NCBI RefSeq assembly: GCF_900119385.1
Contig: NZ_FPKO01000009.1
Coordinates: forward strand, 891,405 to 955,404
Reading direction: 5' to 3'
DNA: 64,000 nt
Origin: Thermophilibacter mediterraneus
GTDB taxonomy: Bacteria > Actinomycetota > Coriobacteriia > Coriobacteriales > Atopobiaceae
This document shows positions 17,681 through 25,956 of the stretch, piece after piece (position 1 is the stretch's first letter; each line of letters begins with the position of its first letter). The notes beneath the pieces are model-generated. The model did no database searches, was not told the DNA's origin, and worked only from the letters and a program-made list of their open reading frames with translations. Made by a program: the position numbers and the translations under genes.

Positions 17681-17810
17681 GTGGTTCCGTCGGCGGATGC
17701 GTCGACGCCGCGGGCGCGCGCCGCGCCGCCGCTTGACAGCGAGCTCGGGTGTTTGCAACCCTGTGGTCGCTGGGGGAGGCGCGGCCGGGAGGGGCTTCGT
17801 GGGTGCTGGC

Positions 17811-18281
17811 ATGAACTATTCCATCGTTGCCGTGGGCAAGCTCAAGGAGCGCTTCTGGGCAGAGGCCTGCGCGGAGTACGTCAAGCGGCTGGGAGCCTAC
17901 GCAAAGGTCCGCGTCACCGAGGTGGCGGACGTCGACCCGGCGCGCGCGGGCGGCGTCGAGGGCTCGCGCGGCAGGGAGGGCAGGTCGATCCTCTCGGCCG
18001 TCTCCCCGCGCTCGCACGTGATCCTCCTCGCGATCGAGGGGACGGAGCGCTCGAGCGAGGGCCTCTCGCGCCGCCTCGACGAGCTCGCGCTCCACGGCAG
18101 GGGCGACGTCACGTTTGTCATCGGCGGCTCCGACGGCGTCTCCGACGAGGTCCGCGCCCGGGCGGACGAGACGCTCTCGTTTGGCCCCATCACCCTGCCG
18201 CACAACCTTGCGCGCGTGGTCCTGCTGGAGCAGCTCTACCGGGCCTGCAAGATCTCGCGCGGCGAGAAGTACCACAAGTGA
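17811..18281 (+). CDS. rlmH: 23S rRNA pseudouridine-1915 N3-methyltransferase RlmH
   Basis: A 156-aa SPOUT-fold methyltransferase acting on pseudouridine 1915 of 23S rRNA using S-adenosylmethionine. Typical features are VGKLKERFWAEACAEYVKRL at the N-terminus, the LLAIEGTERSSEGLS strand-loop, the SAM-binding knot FVIGGSDGVSDEVR and the family-specific C-terminus LLEQLYRACKISRGEKYHK. Full length. ATG 17811 was chosen by alignment to the family start; the ribosome site is weak. Confidence 0.95.
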   Translation: MNYSIVAVGKLKERFWAEACAEYVKRLGAYAKVRVTEVADVDPARAGGVEGSRGREGRSILSAVSPRSHVILLAIEGTERSSEGLSRRLDELALHGRGDVTFVIGGSDGVSDEVRARADETLSFGPITLPHNLARVVLLEQLYRACKISRGEKYHK

Positions 18282-18425
18282 CCGACTGAAACTGGCGTCG
18301 GTTGACGCGAGCGCGGCCCGTCGGCCCGAGCGGGCCGCGTCCGAGCCCGCGGCCCAGCCGACCAGGCCGGGTGCGGACCCTCCCCGTTCGCGCCGCCGCA
18401 GGCCGACGGTTGCGCCTCACCCTCG

Positions 18426-18497
18426 CGCCGAAACGGAGCGTCTAGCAAAAAAACGCCCTCAACGGGGCGACGTTTCGCAAGTTGCTCCGTTTCGGCG
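18426..18497 (-). terminator. nested inverted repeat, probable SNF2 terminator
   Basis: CGCCGAAACGGAGC (18426-18439) and GCTCCGTTTCGGCG (18484-18497) are perfect inverted repeats. Inside, on the minus strand, CGCCCCGTTGAGGGCG is followed by seven T residues (18469 down to 18447), a good intrinsic terminator for the SNF2 gene ending at 18570. The outer arms are a separate 14-bp palindrome of unknown role. Confidence 0.65.
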
Positions 18498-18544
18498 ACC
18501 ATGCCGTCCTCGCCAGCCGGCCCCGGGGCGGCCGCCCCGCGGGC

Positions 18545-18574
18545 TTGACACTATGACCTGACACCAGCGTCACG
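18545..18574. repeat. single inverted copy of the ~30-bp dispersed repeat
   Basis: CTTGACACTATGACCTGACA then CCAGCGTCAC is the reverse complement of the repeat seen at 15713 and 22100. It overlaps the SNF2 stop codon (18570), so the helicase gene has copies at both ends in opposite orientation. Confidence 0.7.
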
Positions 18575-21500
18575 TTCGCAGCAGCGCGAGGATGTCGTCG
18601 CGCGTGAGCGACGCGGAGCGGACGCCCTCGCCGGAGAGCAGCCCCTCGGCGAGCTCTCGCTTGGACTCCTGCATGGCGACGATGCGCTCCTCGATGGTGT
18701 CCGCGCAGATGAGCTTGTAGACGGTGACGTCGCGCTCCTGCCCGATGCGATGTGCGCGGTCGGTGGCCTGGTTCTGCGCGGCGAGGTTCCACCACGGGTC
18801 GTAGTGGATCACCACGTCGGCCGCGGTGAGGTTGAGGCCCACGCCGCCGGCGCGCAGCGAGACGAGAAACACCGGGGCCTCGTGCGACTGGAAGCGCGCG
18901 ACCAGGCGCCGCCGCTCCTCCCTGCTGGTGGAGCCGGTGAGCGTGAGGTGGTCGACCCCGAGCGCCCGAAGCCGTCGCGAGATGATCTCGAGCATGGAGG
19001 TGAACTGCGAGAACAGCAGGACGCGGTGCCCTCCGTCCAGCGCCCCGCTCACGAGCTCGAGGCACGTCTCGAGCTTGGCGCTTCCGCCGCCGTAGTCCTC
19101 GAAGCAGAGGGCCGGGTCGCAGCAGATCTGCCGCAGCCGGGTGAGCTCCGAGAGCACCTGGAGCTTCGTGCGCCTGAACTCGTCGGGCTCCTCGCGTGCG
19201 ATCTGCCGCGCCAGCCGGTCCTGCGTTGCGCCATAGAGCTTCTCCTGCTCCCCGGACATGCGCGCCACCACCACGCTCTCGGTTTTCTCCGGCAGGTCGC
19301 TCAGGACGTCCGTCTTGAGGCGCCGCAGGATGAACGGGGAGACCAGGAGGCGGAGCCGCTCGGTCGCGCGCCGCTCGCCCGCCTCGACGGGACCCTCGTA
19401 CTCCTTGGCAAACGCGTCGCGCCCGCCGAGCAGGCCGGGCATGAGGAAGTCGAAGATGCTCCAGAGCTCGGAGGTGCGGTTCTCGATGGGGGTGCCGGTG
19501 AGCGCCAGGCGCACGTCCGACGGAAGCCTCTTGGCGGCGCGCGCCACCTGCGTGAGCGGATTCTTGATGTACTGGGCCTCGTCGAGGACGACGCGCGCGA
19601 ACCGCAGGCGCTCGTACTCCTCAACGTCGCGGCGCATGAGGTCGTAGGAGGTCACGAGGACGTCGTGGCCGGGCGCGGAGGCTATGGTCGCGCGCCGCGC
19701 CGCCTTGGTGCCGAGCACGGCGACGGTGTCGAGGTCCGGAGCAAAGCGGTCGAGCTCGCTCATCCAGTTGTAGACGAGCGACGCGGGGCAGACCACGAGC
19801 GTGGTGCCGCTGCCCGTGCCGTCGCCGCCCGGGCCGCCGTCTGACCCGCGGACGCCCGAACCGTCGCGACCCGCCGGTCCTTCTCTGCGGGGCGCGCCCT
19901 CCTTGAGGGCAAGCAGGTGCGCGATCACCTGGAGCGTCTTGCCGAGGCCCATGTCGTCCGCGAGGATGCCGCCGAACCCGAACCGCTCGAGCGTCTGCAG
20001 CCAGCGGAACCCGTCGCGCTGATAGGGGCGCAGCACCCCGGCCAGGCGCTCGGGCACCTCGAAGTCCGCGTCGGCAAAGGTGTCGAAGTCGCGCACGATG
20101 GCGCGAACCCCGTCGTTTCTGCGCAGGTCCAGCCCGGCCGAGCGCTTGGCGAGCGCGTCGACGAAGAGCGCGCGGCTGGCCGGCAGCCCGCTCACGCCCT
20201 CCGCGAGCTCGGCGTCGCCCACGCCCAGCCCCTCGGCGAGGTCGACCGCGGCCGACGCGCTTTCCCCCATGCGCATGATGTCGCCGCTGGACAGTCGCAC
20301 GAAGCGCTGGCGCCGCCGGTAGGCCGCGAGGTACGCCTCGATGTCGCGCGTCGAGAGCCCGCTCGCGTCGAGGCGCACGTCGAGCAGCCCGCTTCTTGCC
20401 GTCGCGCGCACGGAGAGCTGCGGGCTCGCGTGCACCCTGACCGACCTGAGCCGCTCGGAGAGAAGAACCTCGCCCAGCTCGCCCAGCCGCGCGAGCCCGC
20501 GCGTGAGGAGGTCGAAGAGCAGCTCGTCGTCCGCCTCGTCAAAGCACGGGAGGTCGCCTGCGCCCGGGTCGCCCCCGGGGAAGAGCTCCTCCACGACGTC
20601 CATGACGTGGTACTCCGCGACGAGGTCGCGCGTGGGCTCGTCCGGCGCGGGGCCCGCGATGGCGGACGGGCCGTAGAGCGCGTGCTCCCACGTGCCGTAC
20701 GCGACGGTCGCGTCGCAGCTCACGAGCCCGTCCTCGCAGCCGACCCTGAAGGAGAACGCCGCCTCGGGGGGCGTCAGCTCGTCGAGGCCCTCGGGCGCCG
20801 AGAGCTCGCTCACATCGCGCAGCGTCGGGAGCACGTCGCGGCAGAATGCCGGCATGTCCGCGGAAGAGACGTGCATGGGCCTCTCGGAGGAAAGGATCTG
20901 GGCGAGCAGGGCGCCTCCCCGAGCGGCGAGGTCCCCCGAACAGCGCACGGCACGGCTCTCGTCGAGGACGTAGAGGCCGCGCTCGGACGAAAACGGGTAC
21001 CACCGCCCCAGGACGCGCAGGTCAAAGCCCCCGTCCGACGCGGTTTCGAGCGCGGTGCGGATCTGCGGGTCGTCAGTCGTCACCTCGAGGTGCCGTATGG
21101 CCCCACGCGTGCCGTACGGCCCGTCGTTTGCCTGGAACAGCACCGTGCGCCCCTGGAGCGCGTCGAGCACCGCGACGACGTCCCCGTCCGCGAGCGGGAG
21201 CTCCTTGATCTCGGCGCCCCTGCCCGCCTCGCGATACCTCCAGCGGGAGCGGTAGAGCGCCCGCTGGCTGGCCACCACGCGGGAGAGGACCTCGAGGACG
21301 GCGCGCGACGACTCCGTGAACGCGCTCGGGACGTGCGCGAAGGAGAGGCGCTTGCCGTAGCCCACCGTCTCGCCCCGCTGATAGGCGTCGACGAGCGAGG
21401 CGATGTTCTTGACCACGTAGGCGACGGCGCCGCGGCGCACGCGCAGCTTGACGCACCAGGTGGTGCCCTCGAGGTAGAGGCCGTCCTGCGCGGGAAGGAT

Positions 21501-22079
21501 GGTCACCTCGAGCTCGACGGGCCCCTCGTCCGCCCCCTCGGCGAGCTCGCGGCGCAGGCGAGCCTCCTCGGCGTCGCGGATGCGCCGGGTCGTGACGTCC
21601 TGCATGAGGCTGAGGATTTGCGGGCTCGTGGGGAGGCCGCGGGCTCGGTCGCGCGCGGGACCGGCGGCGCCGTCCCGAGGGCCTGGGAGGGGTGCCGCCC
21701 AAGCCGGGGCGCCCGGGGAGCGGCCACCCGTGGCGAGCGCCGGCCCGCCTGACGCCGGGCCCTCTCCCCTGCGGGAGAGGTAGTCGAGCACGGCGGCGAT
21801 CTCGTGCTTGCACATGCCCGGATAGCCCTGCGCCGCCGGGCACGTGCACCCGTAGTCGAGTATCTCCGCGTCGTTGAGGTCAAGAAGAACGCGGACGCGG
21901 TAGGCGTCCCCGCGAGAGCCGCGGACCACGGCGGAGAGCGAGAGCGTCGCCCCCAGCGCACCGGTGTCCTCGTCGGCGTCGGCGACGGAGCCGTTGCGCG
22001 CGAGCGCGAGTCCGCGCTCGTACGTCGACGAGAGGGCCGCCTCCTCCTGGAGGCGCTCGACCAGTAGCTCCGTGCCCAT
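18570..22079 (-). CDS. SWIM-domain SNF2/Rad54-type helicase
   Basis: A 1169-aa DNA-dependent ATPase/helicase. A SWIM zinc finger (CTCPAAQGYPGMCKH) lies near residue 75. A SNF2-associated middle region follows, then the helicase core: Walker A DDMGLGKTLQ at about 711, motif II LDEAQYIKNP at about 831, TGTPIENRTSELWS, and the C-terminal motifs VSLRAGGVGLNLTAADVV and DRAHRIGQ. Two Gly/Pro/Arg-rich insertions are unusual: about residues 105-155 after the SWIM finger, and about 726-762 between motif I and the next core strand. The ATG at 22079 has GGGAGGTGGGG directly upstream; the longer open frame runs through repeats. Likely involved in chromosome maintenance; targets unknown. Confidence 0.9.
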   Translation of the reverse strand: MGTELLVERLQEEAALSSTYERGLALARNGSVADADEDTGALGATLSLSAVVRGSRGDAYRVRVLLDLNDAEILDYGCTCPAAQGYPGMCKHEIAAVLDYLSRRGEGPASGGPALATGGRSPGAPAWAAPLPGPRDGAAGPARDRARGLPTSPQILSLMQDVTTRRIRDAEEARLRRELAEGADEGPVELEVTILPAQDGLYLEGTTWCVKLRVRRGAVAYVVKNIASLVDAYQRGETVGYGKRLSFAHVPSAFTESSRAVLEVLSRVVASQRALYRSRWRYREAGRGAEIKELPLADGDVVAVLDALQGRTVLFQANDGPYGTRGAIRHLEVTTDDPQIRTALETASDGGFDLRVLGRWYPFSSERGLYVLDESRAVRCSGDLAARGGALLAQILSSERPMHVSSADMPAFCRDVLPTLRDVSELSAPEGLDELTPPEAAFSFRVGCEDGLVSCDATVAYGTWEHALYGPSAIAGPAPDEPTRDLVAEYHVMDVVEELFPGGDPGAGDLPCFDEADDELLFDLLTRGLARLGELGEVLLSERLRSVRVHASPQLSVRATARSGLLDVRLDASGLSTRDIEAYLAAYRRRQRFVRLSSGDIMRMGESASAAVDLAEGLGVGDAELAEGVSGLPASRALFVDALAKRSAGLDLRRNDGVRAIVRDFDTFADADFEVPERLAGVLRPYQRDGFRWLQTLERFGFGGILADDMGLGKTLQVIAHLLALKEGAPRREGPAGRDGSGVRGSDGGPGGDGTGSGTTLVVCPASLVYNWMSELDRFAPDLDTVAVLGTKAARRATIASAPGHDVLVTSYDLMRRDVEEYERLRFARVVLDEAQYIKNPLTQVARAAKRLPSDVRLALTGTPIENRTSELWSIFDFLMPGLLGGRDAFAKEYEGPVEAGERRATERLRLLVSPFILRRLKTDVLSDLPEKTESVVVARMSGEQEKLYGATQDRLARQIAREEPDEFRRTKLQVLSELTRLRQICCDPALCFEDYGGGSAKLETCLELVSGALDGGHRVLLFSQFTSMLEIISRRLRALGVDHLTLTGSTSREERRRLVARFQSHEAPVFLVSLRAGGVGLNLTAADVVIHYDPWWNLAAQNQATDRAHRIGQERDVTVYKLICADTIEERIVAMQESKRELAEGLLSGEGVRSASLTRDDILALLRT

Positions 22080-22099
22080 CCCCACCTCCCTGCCAATTG

Positions 22100-22159
22100 T
22101 GACAATGGTGCCAGGGTATAGTGTCAACCTGACAATGGTGACAGGGTATAGTGTCAACC
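22100..22159. repeat. two tandem copies of the ~30-bp dispersed repeat
   Basis: TGACAATGGTGCCAGGGTAT then aGTGTCAACC at 22100 and a near copy at 22130, exactly 30 bases apart. They lie 21 bases upstream of the SNF2 start codon in the divergent promoter region shared with the next gene. Confidence 0.8.
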
Positions 22160-22290
22160 TCGCCGCTCCCGTTGTCCATTGCCGACGCGCCTCCCATTCC
22201 CACGCGCTCCGCCGCGCCCGCGGTATACTCGCCGAGAAGAGCGCGAGAAGCGCGCGGGAACCACCGCCAGTCTCGAGAAGGGAGCCCCCT

Positions 22291-22989
22291 ATGAGATTTG
22301 TTCTGACCGGCGACTCCGACTGCCCGATCGCGCGCATCGCCCTCTCGCAGGGCGAGTCGGTGCGGACCGAGAGCGGGAGCATGGTGTACTCGCGCGGGGT
22401 CGAGATCTCCGGCGGGCTCAACTCCAGGAAGAAGGGGCTCGGCGGCGTCCTGGGCGCCATCGGTCGCAGCATCACGAGCGGGGAGTCGATGTTTGTCACC
22501 ACGGCGACCGGCACCGCCTCGGGCGCGGAGATCGCCGTGGCGCCGTCGATTCCGGGAAAGATCGTCGAGCTCGCGGTCGACGGGGCGCATCAGTACCGTC
22601 TGAACACCGGGGCGTTTCTCGCCTGCGACGAGGGCGTCGACTACACGATGGTGAGCCAGGGCATCTCCAGGGCGCTCTTCGGGAACACCGGTGGCCTGTT
22701 CGTGATGGAGGTGCACGGCGAGGGGTCGCTTCTGGTCTCCGCGTTCGGCGACGTGCTGCCACTGGACGTCGTGCCCGCAGAGCCGCTGGTCGTGGACAAC
22801 GAGCACGTGGTCGCGTGGGACAGCGACCTCGAGTACCACATCGAGGTCGCGAGCGGCATGTTCGGCTTCACGACGGGGGAGGGCCTGGTCAACACCTTCA
22901 CCGGCAGCGGTCGCGTGTACGTTCAGACCCGCAGCCTGGCAAACCTCGCGCAGGCGATGCACCCGTACCTGCCGTCGGCGTCGAACTAG
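22291..22989 (+). CDS. AIM24/TIGR00266-family protein
   Basis: A 232-aa protein of the widespread AIM24 (TIGR00266) family: beta-rich with many glycines and no clear catalytic residues. Family hallmarks are QGESVRTESGSMVYSRG near the N-terminus, LGAIGRSITSGESMFVTTAT, PSIPGKIVELAV and VVDNEHVVAWDSDLEY. The biochemical role of the family is not established. ATG 22291 follows AGAAGGGAGCC. Divergent from the SNF2 gene. Confidence 0.88.
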   Translation: MRFVLTGDSDCPIARIALSQGESVRTESGSMVYSRGVEISGGLNSRKKGLGGVLGAIGRSITSGESMFVTTATGTASGAEIAVAPSIPGKIVELAVDGAHQYRLNTGAFLACDEGVDYTMVSQGISRALFGNTGGLFVMEVHGEGSLLVSAFGDVLPLDVVPAEPLVVDNEHVVAWDSDLEYHIEVASGMFGFTTGEGLVNTFTGSGRVYVQTRSLANLAQAMHPYLPSASN

Positions 22990-23066
22990 CTTTTGTGCGC
23001 CCATAGTTTGTTTACGCCGACCATTCGGCCGATTGTCGGTGACGCTCGACCTGTTTCCGGGTAAAG

Positions 23067-23158
23067 AAAAGCCCGGAGGCCACATGACCTCCGGGCTGCA
23101 AGTTTATGGTCGCGGGGGCAGGATTTGAAGCTACGACCTTCGGGTTATGAGCCCGACG
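23067..23158. repeat. partial tRNA-fMet 3' copy plus terminator (left attachment-like repeat)
   Basis: This 92-base segment is almost identical to 25111-25202. It holds the terminator hairpin (GCCCGGAGG...CCTCCGGGC) and the 3' 52 nt of the initiator tRNA gene (23107-23158 on the minus strand, including CCA and the CAT anticodon), then identity stops abruptly. The tRNA 5' part is missing. The few differences are in the hairpin loop and one base of the T-arm. This is the pattern left by site-specific integration into a tRNA 3' end. Confidence 0.88.
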
Positions 23159-23269
23159 CGACAGTGCCTGATTTGAAGATTCGACAAGTGGATAGCGGAC
23201 TCTGCGCTACGGTGCAAGCTTTAGGCCTCTTCTGTTCCTCGTCCGCCTGAGCTTTTTCAAGATGTAGAA

Positions 23270-23338
23270 TACTGTGGAAGTTACTCAAGATACTTGGGAA
23301 GTTACTGTGTAAGTCCGACTTCCTAAGTTCCACAGTAG
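23270..23338. promoter_or_regulatory. palindromic GTGGAAGTTACT region upstream of AlbA_2 gene
   Basis: TACTGTGGAA at 23270 is mirrored by TTCCACAGTA near 23328, with internal direct copies of GGAAGTTACT (23276 and 23297). The same words form a perfect palindrome after the gene (24930-24979). Either an operator for the AlbA_2 protein or an element end. Confidence 0.5.
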
Positions 23339-23393
23339 CTCAAGTTGAGTCATCTGGCTGGAACAGTGTTCGCGAAGCCATTGGAGATGAGAT

Positions 23394-24908
23394 ATGCCGG
23401 CTATAACAAGTGACGAGGAGCTGGCCCGCGCAATAGACCGCATGAGGGCGGCGGGCACAGACGTCGCAGAGTACGAGCTCAAGGCATCAGTTGACGATCT
23501 GCCCAAAAGTACCGCGGAGACAATGTCGGCGTTCGCAAACACTGCAGGCGGGACGATAATCTTGGGCGTGCGCGAGTCTCGCGGGTTCCACCCGGCAAAG
23601 GGGTTCGTTCCAAAGACCATTCAAGCCAAGTGCGCGCAGACGGCTCGCGAAGAGGTTTCACCGTCCATTGCGTCCGATATTCGCGTCCTGATGTTTGAGG
23701 ACGCGCCCGTGGTCGTTGCGAACATCCCTGAGGCATCCGCCAGACAGAAACCCTGCTACGTCCGAAGGCTAGGTCAGCGCAACGGCTCGTACATCCGCAC
23801 CGGAGACGGTGACCATAAGATGACGCCGTACGAGATAGACCGCTTTATCGAAAATCAGCTCAGGAGCGCACGAAACGACGTTGCGATAGTGCACGAGGCA
23901 ACTATTGACGACCTCGACGCCGAGCTTCTCTCCAGCTGGCTGGCAGCGGAACGCAGCTCCTCGTTTGGGAGGGCGGATGCGGTCGACGATTGCACGCTGC
24001 TTGCCAACCGTCGGGTGATTGCCGTCGATGAGGACGGGACGCTTCGGCCTACGCTCGCGGGACTCATGGCGCTCGGAAACTATCCCCAAAAGTACTTCCC
24101 AAGGCTGAACGTAGTGTTCTCATGCTACCCGCAAAGCGAGAAGGGCACCCTGTCGCCGCAGGGGAAACGGTTCGAAGACATCGCCAATCTCGATGGACCC
24201 ATACCCCAGATGATCGTTGACGCTCTGCGGGCGGTCTCTCGCAACATCAAGCACGGGGCCATCGTCAAGGGCGCTCTCAGGGAGGACGTTCCCGATTATC
24301 CGCTCGATGCCGTACGTGAGGCCGTGGCGAACGCGCTCATGCATCGGGACTACTCTTTCGATGGCCAGGGCGAGCCCGTTATGATTGACCTTTACCCGGA
24401 CCGTCTTGAGATAAGCAACCCGGGCGGGCTCTATGGATCGCTCACGGTTGACCAGCTCGGACAACGGGGCGGGACTGCGTCGCGAAACCAGGCCTTGTCG
24501 CGAATACTCGAAGAGGTCCCGTACACCGACATAGATGGTCGGCGCGGGCACGTCGTCGAGAACCGGGGTACGGGGTATCCCATCATCCGCAATGCGCTCG
24601 CCGATGCCCTCATGGACAAGCCCATCATAGACAACGGGCTCGATGGGTTCCGAATCATCTTCCGACACCGCAGCATGACAGAGCAGGAGAGTACGAGTTA
24701 CACCAGGGGCAACGTCCGTGAGGCGGTCCTCGACTTCATCTCGGAGAGGGAGAGCGTGAGCACCTCCGAGATTGCACGTGCGGCCGGAGTTTCTAACAAG
24801 ACGGCGCGCGGCTACATCAACGAACTCATTAACGAGGGCATCGTGGAAGGTCTTGGCTCTCAGAACAGTCCCAAGAGGAGATATCGCCTGGCGGGCAAAA
24901 GGGGCTGA
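23394..24908 (+). CDS. AlbA_2 (Schlafen-type) ATP-binding transcriptional regulator-like protein
   Basis: A 504-aa protein. Residues 15-130 are an AlbA_2/Schlafen-type domain (AEYELKASVDDLPKS, SAFANTAGGTIILGVRE). Residues about 300-420 are a GHKL-ATPase-like domain (AVREAVANALMHRDYS, PDRLEISNPGGLYG, ENRGTGYP). The C-terminal 60 residues are a winged helix (SEIARAAGVSNKTARGYINE). Such proteins are common on mobile elements and act as putative regulators or defence factors; the exact role is unknown. It is the only gene between the two tRNA-derived repeats and its GC content is visibly lower than its neighbours, consistent with acquisition. The start lacks a strong ribosome site. Confidence 0.83.
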   Translation: MPAITSDEELARAIDRMRAAGTDVAEYELKASVDDLPKSTAETMSAFANTAGGTIILGVRESRGFHPAKGFVPKTIQAKCAQTAREEVSPSIASDIRVLMFEDAPVVVANIPEASARQKPCYVRRLGQRNGSYIRTGDGDHKMTPYEIDRFIENQLRSARNDVAIVHEATIDDLDAELLSSWLAAERSSSFGRADAVDDCTLLANRRVIAVDEDGTLRPTLAGLMALGNYPQKYFPRLNVVFSCYPQSEKGTLSPQGKRFEDIANLDGPIPQMIVDALRAVSRNIKHGAIVKGALREDVPDYPLDAVREAVANALMHRDYSFDGQGEPVMIDLYPDRLEISNPGGLYGSLTVDQLGQRGGTASRNQALSRILEEVPYTDIDGRRGHVVENRGTGYPIIRNALADALMDKPIIDNGLDGFRIIFRHRSMTEQESTSYTRGNVREAVLDFISERESVSTSEIARAAGVSNKTARGYINELINEGIVEGLGSQNSPKRRYRLAGKRG

Positions 24909-24929
24909 CCATAACGGTTGAGGGCGGCG

Positions 24930-24979
24930 GCTACTGTGGAAGTTACTTAGGAAGTCCGCTTCCACACTTCCACAGTAGC
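24930..24979. promoter_or_regulatory. perfect 14-bp inverted repeat downstream of AlbA_2 gene
   Basis: GCTACTGTGGAAGT (24930-24943) and ACTTCCACAGTAGC (24966-24979) are exact inverted complements with a 22-base loop holding further half-copies (GGAAGTCC, GCTTCCAC). It could act as terminator, operator or element end; the shared words with 23270-23338 favour a protein-binding site or element boundary. Confidence 0.55.
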
Positions 24980-25110
24980 CCCGACATTCCCCCTGCGGCC
25001 GAACTGCGTGTCAAGCCGCTTGCCGCGTGGTTGCCCTCGGTTTACACGGTCTACAAAACAAACCGGGCGAGAATTCACCCGCAATTCGCCCGCAAAACCG
25101 CTCGACACGA

Positions 25111-25141
25111 AAAAGCCCGGAGGCCGTACGACCTCCGGGCT
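25111..25141 (-). terminator. tRNA-fMet terminator
   Basis: On the minus strand AGCCCGGAGGTCGTAC is followed by the complementary GGCCTCCGGGCT and TTTTCG, about 10 bases after the tRNA CCA end. Strong stem with a T-run. Confidence 0.85.
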
Positions 25142-25150
25142 GCAAGTTTA

Positions 25151-25227
<77 letters not shown>

Positions 25228-25956
25228 ATGGGTGCACCTCGTGCGTGCAAGAAGTAACTATAGCGAGAAGAACCTCCCCATGCAACTCCTTCCTCACGTT
25301 GTGAACGCGTCTCCACATTTCCGTCCCCGCATTTTCCGCATTTCCGCCCCCACGCTCCTTCCCGCGCCGCCGTGAAACGCTGATCGACCCTGGAGCTCGG
25401 CAGCAGGCCTGCGACAGACCTGCGGCAGGCCTGCAAGAAATACGTGGTTGTGAGTATTTCGGAATCTCGTGCAGCCCGAGACGGCAGAATCCGCAACGAA
25501 CCCGCAATTGTGTGCAAAGGGCGTCCCGTGGTCAACGCCGCTGGAGGCGTTTCCCCCGTCTCGGGCAACATGCACACGCGTTCCCTGCGAGTTTTACCTG
25601 CTTGTGTGCAGCATTCCTAGCGTGCCCCGCTCTCGCTCTGCCTCCCAACATCAAACTTGTTGCACACAATCGGCGTTTTGATTTTCGTCCGACAATGGTG
25701 ACCCCCAATCCAATCATCGGCCCCGGCGCGCGCGATGACCGCGCGCCCGTCCTCCCGTCTCCGCGCGCCCCGCACCCCGCGCGCCCTGCGCCCCGCACCC
25801 AGGACGCCGCCCAGTCCCGGACCTCACGCCCGCCCGACCCCTCGCCCGGCCCACACCAACCGCTCGCTGATTCCCCCGACCTCGCAAAACACTTGCGAAA
25901 ACCCTCACACCTACCATGAGCCTAAGGTCCCTGAAAACCAGAGATGGGGTGGTCAC
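25228..25956. other. intergenic region without recognised gene
   Basis: About 730 bases between tRNA-fMet and the first CAP/SLH gene. It contains overlapping GCAGGCCTGC-type palindromes near 25395-25435, and ATTGTGTGCAA (25507) mirrored at 25660-25670. A -10-like TACCAT (25912-25917) begins a ~45-base leader that is conserved before the paralogous gene at 28319. Open frames here are GC-driven and unsupported. Confidence 0.5.

Noticed and set aside
25507-25670. ATTGTGTGCAA inverted pair as a MITE
   Set aside because: Only 11 bases match, nothing beyond them is symmetric and no target duplication is visible.
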